Source: Polyangiaceae bacterium
GTDB lineage: Bacteria; Myxococcota_A; Polyangia; Polyangiales; Polyangiaceae
Direction: 5' to 3'
DNA: 64,000 nt
Assembly (NCBI GenBank): GCA_025937895.1
Contig: JAICQL010000005.1
Span: forward strand, 32,374 to 96,373
Within the stretch, counting starts at the first letter, position 1, and every line of letters begins with the position of its first letter. Positions 25,367 through 34,637 of this stretch are shown one piece after another. The notes beneath the pieces are model-generated. The model saw nothing but the letters and a program-made list of their open reading frames with translations. It made no database searches and had not been told where the DNA came from. A program made the translations under genes and the position numbers.

Positions 25367-26016
25367 GCCGCAAGCCCAACGACTACGCCCAGCCGGATCG
25401 CTTCACGCGTGCGGCCAAGGCCGCCGGTTACCCGGCGCGCAGCGTGTTCAAGCTGGAGGAGATCCAGAAGCGCTTCCGCCTGTTTCGCGCGGGGCAGAAG
25501 GTGCTGGATCTGGGCGCGGCCCCCGGATCATGGACGTTGTACGCCAGCCGCGAGGTGGGGCCAGCGGGGCGCGTGCTCGCCGTCGATCTGTCCGAGATGG
25601 GCGCTGGGATGCCGGCGAACGTCAGCGCGCGCCAGCTGGACGTGATGCAAGCGGGCCGCGCCGAGCTCGGTGATCTGGCGCCGTACCAGGTGGTGCTGAG
25701 TGACATGGCGCCGCGCACCAGCGGCTCGAAGACGCGCGACCAGGCGCTCAGCTACGAGCTCTGCCAGCGCGCGGTTGCCGTGGCGGACGAGCTGGCTGGG
25801 AAGGACTCGCACATCGTGCTCAAGCTGTTCATGAGCCCGGACTTCAAGGCGCTCGAGCAGGCGCTGCGTGCTCGCTATGCGGAGTGCCGCACGGTGCGCC
25901 CCGCCGCCACTCGCAGCCAGAGCAGCGAGGTTTTTCTGGTGGGGCTGCGTCGCCTGGAGGCCTCGGCACCGTCGCCCGCCGCTGGCGGTGCGCCTGCCGA
26001 GCCAGACGTGCGCTGA
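25363..26016 (+). CDS. rlmE: 23S rRNA (uridine) 2'-O-methyltransferase, RlmE/FtsJ family
   Basis: The 217-residue protein starts at ATG 25363 in an ATGA overlap with the preceding methyltransferase. It has the FtsJ K-D-K-E tetrad: a Lys in the GYPARSVFKLEEI segment near 30, the Asp in VVLSDMAPRTSG near 115, the Lys in SHIVLKLFM near 150 and the Glu in SQSSEVFLVG near 190. VLDLGAAPGSWT near 48 is the SAM-binding motif I. E. coli RlmE methylates U2552 in the A loop of 23S rRNA during late 50S assembly. The short Pro/Ala-rich C-terminal tail after residue 198 is extra. Confidence 0.93.
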   Translation: MSRKPNDYAQPDRFTRAAKAAGYPARSVFKLEEIQKRFRLFRAGQKVLDLGAAPGSWTLYASREVGPAGRVLAVDLSEMGAGMPANVSARQLDVMQAGRAELGDLAPYQVVLSDMAPRTSGSKTRDQALSYELCQRAVAVADELAGKDSHIVLKLFMSPDFKALEQALRARYAECRTVRPAATRSQSSEVFLVGLRRLEASAPSPAAGGAPAEPDVR

Positions 26017-26597
26017 ATCCGGTAACGTTTCCAGGTCTGCGAACACCCGTAGCGCTCCTGGTGCAACACACGTGAGACACGCCAGGGCACTGTAGGTCCA
26101 GGTGTGAGCCGCGCTGCGGCAGTTCGTCGAGGCTACGCAAGCCGTATCAGCTCGGAAAAAATCGTGATCGCTCGGGCAAGTTGTTGCATGCGCCGCGCGC
26201 GCCTTCGGCAGCAGGGCTCGAAGATTCGCGCCAGGGAGGTGAAGGCGGCCGGCAACTTTCTCTGGCACCCGAATAGTTCATGTCGAGTGAGCGCGCTGCG
26301 CGTCAGCGCGGCGCACCAAGTCGCCATTCTCGCAGGGCGCGCTTCATCGGCGCAGCGCGCCGTGCGAGCACAGTGCTCCGGTGCCGTGCAACAGCCGCGC
26401 TGCAGCAGCGTGGAAGGGCCGAAAAATCCGCCGATCCGGCGCCAGACAACGAGCCTGCGTCGCCGGCCAGCAGCGCGCGAAAGCGGCACTACCAGTGGGC
26501 TCGCCGCCAGCAGCCTTGCTCACTGCGGTCTCCGTTGTTACCGTTATGACGTTCGTCCTGGCTTCCCGCTGGCTCGCGGCTGATGGAGGAAGGCACG
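26017..26597. other. Intergenic region without recognised genes
   Basis: About 580 bases between rlmE and the next gene. Open frames on both strands have compositions typical of chance in high-GC DNA and no start signals. The last part is more AT-rich and ends with the strong GGAGGA site of the next gene at 26585-26590. Confidence 0.5.
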
Positions 26598-27749
26598 ATG
26601 CAAAGGAAACCAGTAGTGCGCAGTCTGGCGATCACCGCGTGCTTTTGTCTCGTTGCCTGTGGACCGGACAACGCTGACTTTTTCTCCGGAGTGATCACCG
26701 CGGCCACGGAGGAGCCCACGCCCGAGCCCTCGGGAGATGGCCCACCCGCGGCAGAGCCGCCGCCCGTGATGAGTGAGACACCGCCCTCATTCAGTGAGAC
26801 CACGAATGGAGAGGTGCCGCTCGATCCGCCTGTGCCGCCGCCGGTGATGCAGCCGCCCGCGCCGCCGGCTCCGGAGGGGCCGCGGGTCATCAGCGTGTCC
26901 CCCGAAAATGGCGCGCGAGGCGTGGCCAACGACGTGAGCATCGTGCTCACGTTCGACGTGCCGATGGACCGGGAGCAGACGCAGGCCGCCTATCAGTCGG
27001 AGGGGGTGCCCTCGCGTGAGGTCACGTTCTCCTGGAACGATGAGGGCACTCAGCTCACCATCACGCCCATTGCTCCGCTCGAGTATCCGGAGGGCAGTGA
27101 TCCAGCCGCCGTGCAGGCGCGCCAAATCAACTTCTTCCTGTCGACCGTGGCAGTGGATCTGGAGGGCCAGCATCTCTCCGCTCCGGCGGAGTTCTCGTTC
27201 GTGCTGCTCCGGCAGATCAACGTGACCTTGCCAGCGCAGCGCGATCGCGATCTGACGGGCAGCTGGCGCAGCAATGACACGTACGGGCAGGGCGACTGCA
27301 GTCGCAATCAGGACACCATCTGCGTGGGTGACACCGGCAACAGCGGCGACCAGTACAAGGGCTTCATGAGCTTCGATGTCTCGGCCTTGCCGGGCGACAT
27401 GGCTCGCCTGGCCGCCGCGCGCCTGAGCTTCCAGATCACGGAGCGCGCGGGCAACCCGTTCGGCGGCCTGGGCCCATTGTTTCTCGACCATGCCGCCTTC
27501 GAGGTGATCGGCTCGGAGGCGTTCCAGGCAGATCCGCTGGCCTCCCTGGGGGAGATCGCCACGAGCGGCGCAGCCGGCACCGTTGTCGAGGTGGATGTGG
27601 CCGAGGCACTGGCGCAGGACATCGGCGCGCGCGGGCTCAGTCAGTTTCGGCTCGCATTCGAGCAGACCACCGACGACGACAACAATGCGGATACCCTCAT
27701 CTCTGTCTGGGACACCCAGAGCATCGACGTGAGCTATCTGATCCCGTGA
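26598..27749 (+). CDS. Lipoprotein with Ig-like (SbsA/Big_5) domain and C-terminal beta-sandwich
   Basis: The 383-residue protein starts at ATG 26598, preceded by GGAGGA eight bases upstream; the ATG at 26583 overlaps that site and is rejected. The signal peptide ends in FCLVACG (lipobox Cys near 21), then a Pro/Glu-rich linker to about 90. Residues 95-205 form an SbsA-type Ig-like domain starting PRVISVSPENGARGVANDVSIV with the usual FDVPMD strand. Residues 210-383 look like a beta-sandwich module: SWRSNDTYGQGDC, YKGFMSFDVSALPG, RLSFQITE and VVEVDVAEAL, similar to the DNRLRE/CBM-like modules of secreted proteins. It is probably surface-exposed. Binding partner unknown. Confidence 0.82.
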   Translation: MQRKPVVRSLAITACFCLVACGPDNADFFSGVITAATEEPTPEPSGDGPPAAEPPPVMSETPPSFSETTNGEVPLDPPVPPPVMQPPAPPAPEGPRVISVSPENGARGVANDVSIVLTFDVPMDREQTQAAYQSEGVPSREVTFSWNDEGTQLTITPIAPLEYPEGSDPAAVQARQINFFLSTVAVDLEGQHLSAPAEFSFVLLRQINVTLPAQRDRDLTGSWRSNDTYGQGDCSRNQDTICVGDTGNSGDQYKGFMSFDVSALPGDMARLAAARLSFQITERAGNPFGGLGPLFLDHAAFEVIGSEAFQADPLASLGEIATSGAAGTVVEVDVAEALAQDIGARGLSQFRLAFEQTTDDDNNADTLISVWDTQSIDVSYLIP

Positions 27750-27775
27750 CGTCAGGTGCTCCAGCACCCTGACGT
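27749..27775. terminator. Strong hairpin between convergent genes
   Basis: ACGTCAGGTGCT, loop CC, AGCAC-C-CTGACGT: twelve base pairs with one bulged C. It begins on the stop codon of the plus-strand lipoprotein and ends nine bases before the stop of the minus-strand CAP gene, so it can serve both. There is no U-tract. Confidence 0.65.
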
Positions 27776-27783
27776 GGCTCCCG

Positions 27784-28686
27784 TCAGAACGGTGTTTGCC
27801 CGATGTAGTTGCCCGGCGGGTCGTAGTTGCAGACCCAGACCTCGGTGGTCCAGCCCTGTGATTCGCAGGTGGCGTAGCCGCAGCCCACGGCACGCGTGTT
27901 GCGCCAGGCAATCTGGGTGAAGTGCCCGCAGCCGGTGCTGTTCAAGTCGCTGATGCAGGCCGCCTCGCAGCTCTCGGTGCCGCGGATCGTGCCGTACTCC
28001 CAGCAGTCGATCTCGGAGAACCAGCTCTCCACCGCCTCCTCCGGGGAATATTCGACCCGGAAGGGCATGGTCCCGCGCGAGGCGATGTTCTCACCGTACA
28101 TGTTCTGCATGCGGTGGAAGATCGTCCCGCAGTTGTCGTCATTGACCAGCGTCTCCGCCCACTCCTGGGCAAAGTCTGCCAGCTCCTCGGACCAGACCAG
28201 ATCGGGCAGGGGCGGATCGAGGTCGAGCGAGCGCCGCGCGGCGTTGTGCGCCGCCGTCATGCCGACGAAGATACCGGTCTCTCCGGGAGCGGCGTCGGAC
28301 ACGCTCATGTTGTCCATGCCGGCAAGCGACTGGCTGGAGCCCCCCGTCGCGCTCGAGCTACCCGTGCGCGAGCCGCCCGTGCCGGTCGATGTGCCGCCAC
28401 TGCCCTGAGCCATGGAGCCGCCAGCGCCAGCGATTGCCGAGCTCTGACCAACGGCGCCGTTCTCCTCCAGCGCCGGGTCGCCCGTATCCTCTTCGCTCAG
28501 GCAGCCGGCGCCGATCAGCAGCCACGGCAACAGCGAGAGCGATGCGCGCAGCGCGGCTCGCCCGGCGCGGCGGCGCCGCGACGAGTGGGACGCGGCGCCG
28601 GGGACGGGCAGGGCAGCAGACGAGAGGGCGGAAGAAGAGGGGGAGGAGGAGCGCGGCGCATCCGCCGCGGTGCGAAGCTCGGACAT
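27784..28686 (-). CDS. CAP-domain (SCP/PR-1-like) lipoprotein
   Basis: The 300-residue protein has a long basic N-terminus leading to LLPWLLIGAGC (lipobox Cys near 62), a Gly/Ser/Thr-rich linker to about 130, and a CAP domain. It shows TAAHNAARRSL near 145, GENIAS near 200, a Glu-rich ESWFSEI near 220, CGHFTQIAWRNTRAVGCGYA near 253 and a final VWVCNYDPPGNYIG. These hold the two His and two Glu of the CAP cavity and paired Cys residues. Bacterial CAP proteins are secreted; some bind sterols or act in virulence, but roles are mostly unknown. The unusually long pre-lipobox region may mean the true start is later than 28686, though no internal Met is available. Confidence 0.87.
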   Translation of the reverse strand: MSELRTAADAPRSSSPSSSALSSAALPVPGAASHSSRRRRAGRAALRASLSLLPWLLIGAGCLSEEDTGDPALEENGAVGQSSAIAGAGGSMAQGSGGTSTGTGGSRTGSSSATGGSSQSLAGMDNMSVSDAAPGETGIFVGMTAAHNAARRSLDLDPPLPDLVWSEELADFAQEWAETLVNDDNCGTIFHRMQNMYGENIASRGTMPFRVEYSPEEAVESWFSEIDCWEYGTIRGTESCEAACISDLNSTGCGHFTQIAWRNTRAVGCGYATCESQGWTTEVWVCNYDPPGNYIGQTPF

Positions 28687-28851
28687 ATTTCAGATAGATA
28701 GCGCGAAACCGCGCGCCGGGGGTTCCCGCACCCCGCAGTGCTGCACGGCGTACCACCGAACCAAGATTTTCCGGCCACGGGGTATGACTTCCGTATCTCC
28801 TGGCCCCGACTCTCCTCCGGTACGTGCTGGCGACGACCCTTGCAAGATCTG

Positions 28852-28857
28852 TATACA
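28852..28857 (+). promoter_or_regulatory. Putative -10 element for a leaderless importer transcript
   Basis: TATACA ends six bases before the ATG at 28864 and no Shine-Dalgarno sequence is present, so transcription could start on the start codon. A clear -35 is not visible. Confidence 0.35.
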
Positions 28858-28863
28858 AGCCAA

Positions 28864-30837
28864 ATGGAGCAGCGTCGGACGGGCTGGCGATTCGTGGGGA
28901 GCGCCGTCGTCGTGGGATTATTGGCGGCCTCGGCCCTACAACTGCACGCCGTCGAGTCGCGGCTGGTCACGCAGTCACAGCAGCTGCGCGCACTGGGCGA
29001 GTCGACGGAGCGCATGGCGGCGGAGCTGTCGCGCCTGCGTGGCACCGCCCCTGCCGCAGGCAGTGGTCACAGCGGTCTTGATCCGAGCGCGGGCGCCACG
29101 CTCCGACACCCGGACGTGAAGGACTTCTTGAGCCCGAAGGCCACGCACTGGCCACCCGCCGGCGCCAGGACGAACGGGAGCATCGCGGTGGACTGGCCCA
29201 GCGGTGATCCCAAGGGCTTCAACCCGCTGATCGAAAACGCGGCGGATCTGCGCGAGAAGCTGCTCACGTACGTGGAGTCCTGGGCGGCGCGCCGCAACGG
29301 CTGGACGAACCCGGACGAGTACTACGGCGACCTCGCCTGGCGGGTCGAGGCCACGGAAGAGGGTAAGGTGTTCACCATCTACCTGCGGCCCGGCGTGCGC
29401 TGGCACCGGGTGAGCGGGGTAGACCTGTCCAATCCTCGCTACGCCTGGCTCGACAAGGAGCACATCGTCACTGCGCATGACTTCGTGTTCATGTTCGACA
29501 TGCTGCAGCACCCGCAGGTGCAGAACGGCTTCGTAAAATCGTACTACCAGGAGCTGGAGAGCTGGAAGGCGCTCGACGACTACACGCTCGAGCTGCGCTG
29601 GAAGAAGACGCAGGCGCTGAACGAGGAGCTATCGCTGGAGATCCAGCCCTTGCCGCGCTTCCTGTACGCCTATTCGGAGGATGGCTCTCCGATCCCGGAG
29701 GCGGCCCTGGGGCTGCAGTTCAACAACCACTGGTACAACAACAAGGGCATCGTCGGCACCGGGCCGTATCGCTTTGCGAAGTACACCCCCGGGGTGGAGA
29801 TCGTGCTCGAGCGCAACGAGGACTACTACGGTGAGCTGCCGGCGCTGGCGAGCATCAAGTACGCCATCTACACGGACCCGATGCAGACGGTGCTGCGGCT
29901 CAAGAGCGGCGCGCTAGCGTTTGGCGCGCTCCGGCAGGGCCAGTATCGCGAGGAGGTGCTGCAGTACAAAGACGTGCCCGAGGCGCAGCGGCCGGCAAAC
30001 AATCCCTTTGCCAACGGGCTCATCACCTGTGACGTGGTGGACGCGCCGCGCTACAGCTACATCGGCTGGAACGGAGACAAGCCGATCTTCTCCGACAAGC
30101 GCGTGCGCCGGGCCATGACCCTCGCGCTGAACCGAGAGGGCATCATCCAGAAGGTGTACGCAGGTCTCGGCCAGGTCTCGCGTGGCCCCTACCTGGAGAG
30201 CACGCCCTATTCAGCGCCCGAGATCAAGCCGCTGCCCTTTGACCTGAAGGCAGCGGCCAAGCTCCTCGCCGAAGCCGGCTGGGTGGACACCAACGGCGAT
30301 GGCCTGCTGGACCGCGCGGGGCCAGATGGCAAGCGCGTGCCCTTCGAGTTCACCCTGCTGATTGTGGCCTCTTCGCCCGAGCTCAGCTCCGCCGCCAACA
30401 TCTTCAAGGAGGATCTGCTGAGCGTGGGTGTGAAGATGAACATCGACTCGGCCGAGTGGAGCCTGATGCAGAAGCGCATGGAGGAGAAGAAGTTCGACGC
30501 CTTCACCGGCGGCTGGGCGCTGCCGTGGTCCGTCGACCTGTTCCAGCTATGGCACTCCTCCCAGGCGGACGTGCCCAAGGGCTCCAACCGCGTGGGCTTC
30601 CGCAGCAAGGAGGCCGACAAGTTGATCGAGGAGCTGCGCGTCACCCTCGACACCGCCGAGCGGGTCAAGCTGCTGCAGGCGTTTCATCGCATCTTGCACG
30701 ACGAGCAGCCGTATTCGTTCATGTTCATTCCGCAATCCGTGTATTGCCACCGCAAGGGCGTCGAGAACATCGTGTACGCGAAGATACGCCCGCTCGCCAA
30801 TGTGCTGCCCTGGTGGAGCTCGATCAGCGACGGCTAG
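28864..30837 (+). CDS. Peptide/oligosaccharide ABC transporter substrate-binding protein (SBP_bac_5), membrane-anchored
   Basis: The 657-residue protein starts at ATG 28864 (an upstream ATG at 28738 would add an unlikely leader). An N-terminal membrane helix (FVGSAVVVGLLAASAL) is followed by a coiled coil (residues 28-60), so the domain is held by an uncleaved anchor, not a lipobox. The SBP_bac_5 fold runs from about residue 100: PKGFNPLIENA, VFTIYLRPGVRWHRVSG, VTAHDFVFMFDML, GTGPYRFAKYTPG near 300, SDKRVRRAMTLALNREGI near 413 and the final PYSFMFIPQ. It delivers peptides or similar solutes to the permeases directly downstream. Anchoring through a helix and coiled coil is less common than lipid anchoring. 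Confidence 0.92.
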   Translation: MEQRRTGWRFVGSAVVVGLLAASALQLHAVESRLVTQSQQLRALGESTERMAAELSRLRGTAPAAGSGHSGLDPSAGATLRHPDVKDFLSPKATHWPPAGARTNGSIAVDWPSGDPKGFNPLIENAADLREKLLTYVESWAARRNGWTNPDEYYGDLAWRVEATEEGKVFTIYLRPGVRWHRVSGVDLSNPRYAWLDKEHIVTAHDFVFMFDMLQHPQVQNGFVKSYYQELESWKALDDYTLELRWKKTQALNEELSLEIQPLPRFLYAYSEDGSPIPEAALGLQFNNHWYNNKGIVGTGPYRFAKYTPGVEIVLERNEDYYGELPALASIKYAIYTDPMQTVLRLKSGALAFGALRQGQYREEVLQYKDVPEAQRPANNPFANGLITCDVVDAPRYSYIGWNGDKPIFSDKRVRRAMTLALNREGIIQKVYAGLGQVSRGPYLESTPYSAPEIKPLPFDLKAAAKLLAEAGWVDTNGDGLLDRAGPDGKRVPFEFTLLIVASSPELSSAANIFKEDLLSVGVKMNIDSAEWSLMQKRMEEKKFDAFTGGWALPWSVDLFQLWHSSQADVPKGSNRVGFRSKEADKLIEELRVTLDTAERVKLLQAFHRILHDEQPYSFMFIPQSVYCHRKGVENIVYAKIRPLANVLPWWSSISDG

Positions 30838-32295
30838 ATGCGTACCTACATCCTTCGCCGCCTGCTGCTGATGATTCCGACCTTCTTCGGAATCAGTCTG
30901 CTCATCTTTCTCGTGCTCAACCTCGCCCCGGGCCGCCCGGGCAAGCAGACCGAGACGGGTGATGTCGCGACCAACGCGCGTGGCGAGGCCACGGCGGAGT
31001 CCTATCGACTGTTTCGCGAGCAGTTCAATCTGGACAAGCCCATCCTGTTCAACACGCGCTTCACGCTCACCGCAGCAGAGCTGCGGCGGCAGCTGGAGAT
31101 CGCCGCGCAGCTCGCGCCCGCCAGCATCACCGAGAGGGTGCAGTTGCAGGAGCAGCTGGAGGATCTGGGCAACTATGCGGTGCCGGGCCTGCTGCAGGTG
31201 ATGCTGGAGGCGGACGCGCGCAAGGAGCTCGAGCTGCGCGACACCGCGGCCTACTACCTGCGGGTCAATGCGCCGCGGCGCCTGGTCCGTCCTTACGATC
31301 CTGCTCCTCCTCCGGAGATCCGGGCCTACAACGACGAGGTTGCGTCGGAGCGGGCGCACCTGATGGAGCTGCGCTACGCCTTCGAGGCGCCCGAACAGGA
31401 GAAGCGCGAAGTGCTGCTCGGCTGGCAACGCTGGTACGAGGGCGCGCGCGACAGGTTTCAGTACACGTTGCCGGAGAAGCTGCGGATCCTGTTTCTGGAC
31501 ACGCGCTTCGCCACCTACTGGGGCAACCTGCTGCGACTGGACTTTGGCGTGTCGCTGGCCACGCGCGAGCCGGTGCTGAGCACCCTGGTCTCCAAGCTGC
31601 GCTACTCGCTCTCGCTCTCGGTGCTGTCGCTGTTGATAGCGTACGCCATCGCCATCCCGCTGGGCATCTTCAGCGCGGTCAAGCGCGGCACGTCGCGAGA
31701 TCGTGCGCTGACCACCGTGCTCTTCATGCTGTATTCGCTGCCCTCGTTCTTCGTGGCGACGCTGCTTCTTTATTTCGTCTCGGAGGGGTCGAACTGGCCT
31801 GCCTTGCGCTGGTTTCCGACCGGCGGCTTTCAGTCGGCGGGCTTCGAGGATCTGACCGTCTTCGGCAAGCTGTCAGACATCGCCTGGCACCTGGTCTTAC
31901 CGCTGGGCTGCCTCACCTATGGCTCGCTGGCCGCATTGAGCCGCTACATGCGCACGGGTCTTCTGGAGGTGATTCAGTCGGACTACATTCGCACCGCGCG
32001 CGCCAAGGGCCTGCCGGAGCGGCTGGTGATCGGCAAACACGCGCTGCGCAACGGGCTACTGCCGATCCTCACCTTGCTCTCGGAGTTGCTGCCCGCAGTG
32101 CTCGGCGGCTCGGTGATCATCGAATACATCTTCGGCATCCCGGGCATCGGCCAGTGGACGGTCGACTCCATTTACCAGCGTGACTACAACGTGATCATGG
32201 GCGTGCAGTTGCTCTCCACCGTCCTGGTGCTGTTCGGCATTCTGCTCACGGATATCGCCTACGCCCTGGTCGATCCACGTATTCGGTATCACTGA
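30838..32295 (+). CDS. ABC transporter permease, DppB/OppB family, with large insertion
   Basis: The 485-residue protein starts directly after the previous stop codon. Its first membrane helix (LLMIPTFFGISLLIFLVLNLAPG) is typical of DppB, but about 180 residues of polar, helical sequence follow (roughly 45-225) before the family's DFGVS segment. Part of it (LGNYAVPGLLQVM, LRDTAAYYLRVNA) looks HEAT-like. The rest is normal: five further helices, and the EAA-type loop TARAKGLPERLVIGKHALRN near 385 with IEYIFGIPGIGQ. DppB proteins are usually 310-340 residues. The insertion is predicted outside the membrane and may contact the anchored binding protein. Confidence 0.93.
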   Translation: MRTYILRRLLLMIPTFFGISLLIFLVLNLAPGRPGKQTETGDVATNARGEATAESYRLFREQFNLDKPILFNTRFTLTAAELRRQLEIAAQLAPASITERVQLQEQLEDLGNYAVPGLLQVMLEADARKELELRDTAAYYLRVNAPRRLVRPYDPAPPPEIRAYNDEVASERAHLMELRYAFEAPEQEKREVLLGWQRWYEGARDRFQYTLPEKLRILFLDTRFATYWGNLLRLDFGVSLATREPVLSTLVSKLRYSLSLSVLSLLIAYAIAIPLGIFSAVKRGTSRDRALTTVLFMLYSLPSFFVATLLLYFVSEGSNWPALRWFPTGGFQSAGFEDLTVFGKLSDIAWHLVLPLGCLTYGSLAALSRYMRTGLLEVIQSDYIRTARAKGLPERLVIGKHALRNGLLPILTLLSELLPAVLGGSVIIEYIFGIPGIGQWTVDSIYQRDYNVIMGVQLLSTVLVLFGILLTDIAYALVDPRIRYH

Positions 32296-33569
32296 TGGCT
32301 GACGCGCTCGCCACTGCACCAGGGGCCGCGCCGGAGGCTCCGGAGCTCACCCCGCTGGTACCCGAGCCGGCGACGTCGCAGGGCTCTGCCGTGCTGCGCC
32401 GCCTGGCCAGGAACCGGGTGGCGCTGCTCGGGCTGTACGCTGTCATCTTCCTGCTGGTCCTGGCCACGGCGGCCCCGCTGGCCGCATTGAATCAGCCGTT
32501 TTACTGGAACGCGGGGCAGGGCCTGGAGTTTCCCTGGCTGCGCGCCCTGTTCAATCGCCTGCTGTTCGAGAACTCGGTCGACCTATTGTTCAACCTGGCG
32601 CTGGTGACCACCCCGCTCGCGGCGCTGGCGCTCGCCCTGCGGCCGCGGTTGTTTCCGCGCTACTCGGCTGCGCGCGTGCTCGTGGGCTACCTGATCGGCC
32701 TCGGCGCGCTATTTCTGAGCATGCTTCCGGCTCGCGTCGGGCAGCTGGAGAACCCGCTCTACTTCACCGAAAGGGTGCTCAACTATCGCCTGGATCGCGA
32801 GCGGCTGGAGGCGCAGGGGCAGCCGCCGGTGGCGCTGTTGCCGCCCATTCCGTACAGCTATCGCGAGACGGACCCGACGCGTAGCTTGCAGGGGCCGAGC
32901 AGCACGCACTGGCTGGGTACGGACACCGAGGGGCGCGACGTGTTCTGCCGCATGTTGTACGGCACGCGCATCTCGCTCACCATCGGGGTGGTCGCCGTCT
33001 TCATCTACGTGTCGATCGGCGTGGCGCTGGGCGCTCTGGCGGGCTACTTCGGTGGCTGGGTGGACATGCTGGTCTCGCGCATGATCGAGGTGATGATCAC
33101 CTTTCCCAGCTTCTTCCTGATCCTCACCCTGGCGGCGCTGATCGAGCAGCGCTCCATTTTCCACGTCATGCTCATCATCGGGCTGACGCGCTGGACGGGG
33201 GTGGCGCGGCTGGTGCGCGCGGAGTTCTTGCGACAGAAGAACCTGGAGTACGTGCAGGCGGCGCTGGCCATGGGCTTCCGCCGGCGGCGGGTCATCTTCC
33301 TGCACATCTTGCCCAACGCCATCGCTCCGGCGCTGGTGTCCGCCACGTTCGGTATCGCCAGCGCGATCCTGATCGAGTCGAGCCTGTCGTTTCTCGGCGT
33401 GGGAGATCTGAGCGTGGCCAGCTGGGGAGAGACGCTGAACACGGGCCGCGTGCAGCAGAAGCTGTGGCTGGTGCTGGCGCCGGGCGCCGCCATCTTCTTC
33501 GTGGTCACCATCTTCAACCTGCTGGGCGAGGGCATCCGCGATGCGCTCGACCCCAAGCTGCGTGCCTGA
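32295..33569 (+). CDS. ABC transporter permease, DppC/OppC family, extended
   Basis: The 424-residue protein starts at an ATG that shares one base with the preceding stop (TGATG). After a first membrane helix (VALLGLYAVIFLLVLATAAPLA) there is an insertion of about 130 residues with two extra hydrophobic segments before the conserved HWLGTDTEGRDVFCRMLYGTRISL. The EAA loop YVQAALAMGFRRRRVIFLHILPN near 315 and the SFLGVGDLSVASWGETL segment near 360 are typical of DppC. The usual length is about 300. It pairs with the preceding permease in the membrane. Confidence 0.93.
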   Translation: MADALATAPGAAPEAPELTPLVPEPATSQGSAVLRRLARNRVALLGLYAVIFLLVLATAAPLAALNQPFYWNAGQGLEFPWLRALFNRLLFENSVDLLFNLALVTTPLAALALALRPRLFPRYSAARVLVGYLIGLGALFLSMLPARVGQLENPLYFTERVLNYRLDRERLEAQGQPPVALLPPIPYSYRETDPTRSLQGPSSTHWLGTDTEGRDVFCRMLYGTRISLTIGVVAVFIYVSIGVALGALAGYFGGWVDMLVSRMIEVMITFPSFFLILTLAALIEQRSIFHVMLIIGLTRWTGVARLVRAEFLRQKNLEYVQAALAMGFRRRRVIFLHILPNAIAPALVSATFGIASAILIESSLSFLGVGDLSVASWGETLNTGRVQQKLWLVLAPGAAIFFVVTIFNLLGEGIRDALDPKLRA

Positions 33570-33578
33570 GGAGAGGGC

Positions 33579-34637
33579 ATGACCGAGAAGCAGCCGCTGC
33601 TGCGCGTGCAGGAGCTGAGCGTCACGTTTCAGACCGACGCAGGCGTGGTGCAGGCCGTAGATCGGGTGAGCTTCGAGATCTTCCCGGGGGAGACGCTGGC
33701 CCTGGTTGGCGAGTCTGGCTCGGGCAAGAGCGTGACGGCGATGAGCATCCTGCGCCTGATCGAGTCGCAGCGCGGGCGCCTCTCCGGCGGGCCCATCTGG
33801 TTTGAAGGGCGCGATCTGCTGAGCCTGTCCGAGGCGGAGGTGCGGGCCGTGCGCGGCAACCGCATCGGCATGATCTTCCAGGAGCCGATGAGCAGCCTGA
33901 ACCCGGTCTACACGCTGGGTACCCAGATCTCGGAGCCGCTCATCTTGCATGCCGGGCTGTCCAGCGCGCAGGCGCACCTGGAGGCCATACATCTACTGGA
34001 GTTGGTCGGCATGCCGGCGCCCGAGCGCAGGGTGGACGAGTACCCTCACCAGCTCTCGGGCGGCATGCGCCAGCGGGCGATGATCGCGATGGCGCTGGCC
34101 TGTCGCCCCAGCTTGCTGATCGCCGATGAGCCCACCACCGCGCTCGACGTGACCGTGCAGGCGCAGATCCTGGAGCTGCTGGCAGACCTGCAGCGCCAGC
34201 TGGGCATGTCGATCTTGATGATCACTCACGACCTGGGTGTGGTCGCCTCGCTGGCTCATCGCGCCATCGTGATGTACGCGGGTCGGGTGGTGGAGCAAGC
34301 GGGGGTGGTGGATCTGTTCGACAATCCACGTCACCCGTACACCGCCGGACTGTTCCAGTCCCTGCCTCGCTTGCCCTCGGAGCTGGGGGGTGCGGTGGAG
34401 CGGCTGCGCCCGATCGAGGGCAGCGTACCAGACGCGCTGAGCTTTCCTCCTGGCTGCCGCTTTCATCCGCGCTGCCATTATGCCTTCGAGCCTTGCCGGG
34501 TGCAGGTGCCGCAGCTGCTCGCGCCTCGCGGTGGCTCGGCGGCGGGCCCGCGCTACAGCGCCTGCTTCTTCACCGAGCAGCACCCCGAGGTGAGCTACCT
34601 GGACGAGCCTGCAGCGGCCAGCGGAGGTGAGCGGTGA
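33579..34637 (+). CDS. Peptide ABC transporter ATPase, DppD/OppD family
   Basis: The 352-residue cytoplasmic ATPase has Walker A GESGSGKS near residue 47, a Q-loop [10 protein letters not shown], signature LSGGMRQR near 160, Walker [13 protein letters not shown] near 175 and the switch His in ITHDLGV. The C-terminal oligopeptide-transporter extension contains [19 protein letters not shown] with the Cys residues that form an iron-sulfur cluster in some DppD proteins. A GGAGAGG site lies just before the ATG. It follows the second permease by nine bases. Confidence 0.95.
   Translation: MTEKQPLLRVQELSVTFQTDAGVVQAVDRVSFEIFPGETLALVGESGSGKSVTAMSILRLIESQRGRLSGGPIWFEGRDLLSLSEAEVRAVRGNRIGMIFQEPMSSLNPVYTLGTQISEPLILHAGLSSAQAHLEAIHLLELVGMPAPERRVDEYPHQLSGGMRQRAMIAMALACRPSLLIADEPTTALDVTVQAQILELLADLQRQLGMSILMITHDLGVVASLAHRAIVMYAGRVVEQAGVVDLFDNPRHPYTAGLFQSLPRLPSELGGAVERLRPIEGSVPDALSFPPGCRFHPRCHYAFEPCRVQVPQLLAPRGGSAAGPRYSACFFTEQHPEVSYLDEPAAASGGER

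Noticed and set aside
26104..26583. 159-codon plus-strand frame before the Ig-like lipoprotein
   Set aside because: No start signal, no motif, and composition unlike neighbouring genes.
26583..26597. ATG at 26583 as start of the Ig-like lipoprotein
   Set aside because: It overlaps the GGAGGA ribosome site used by the ATG at 26598, which begins a standard lipoprotein signal.
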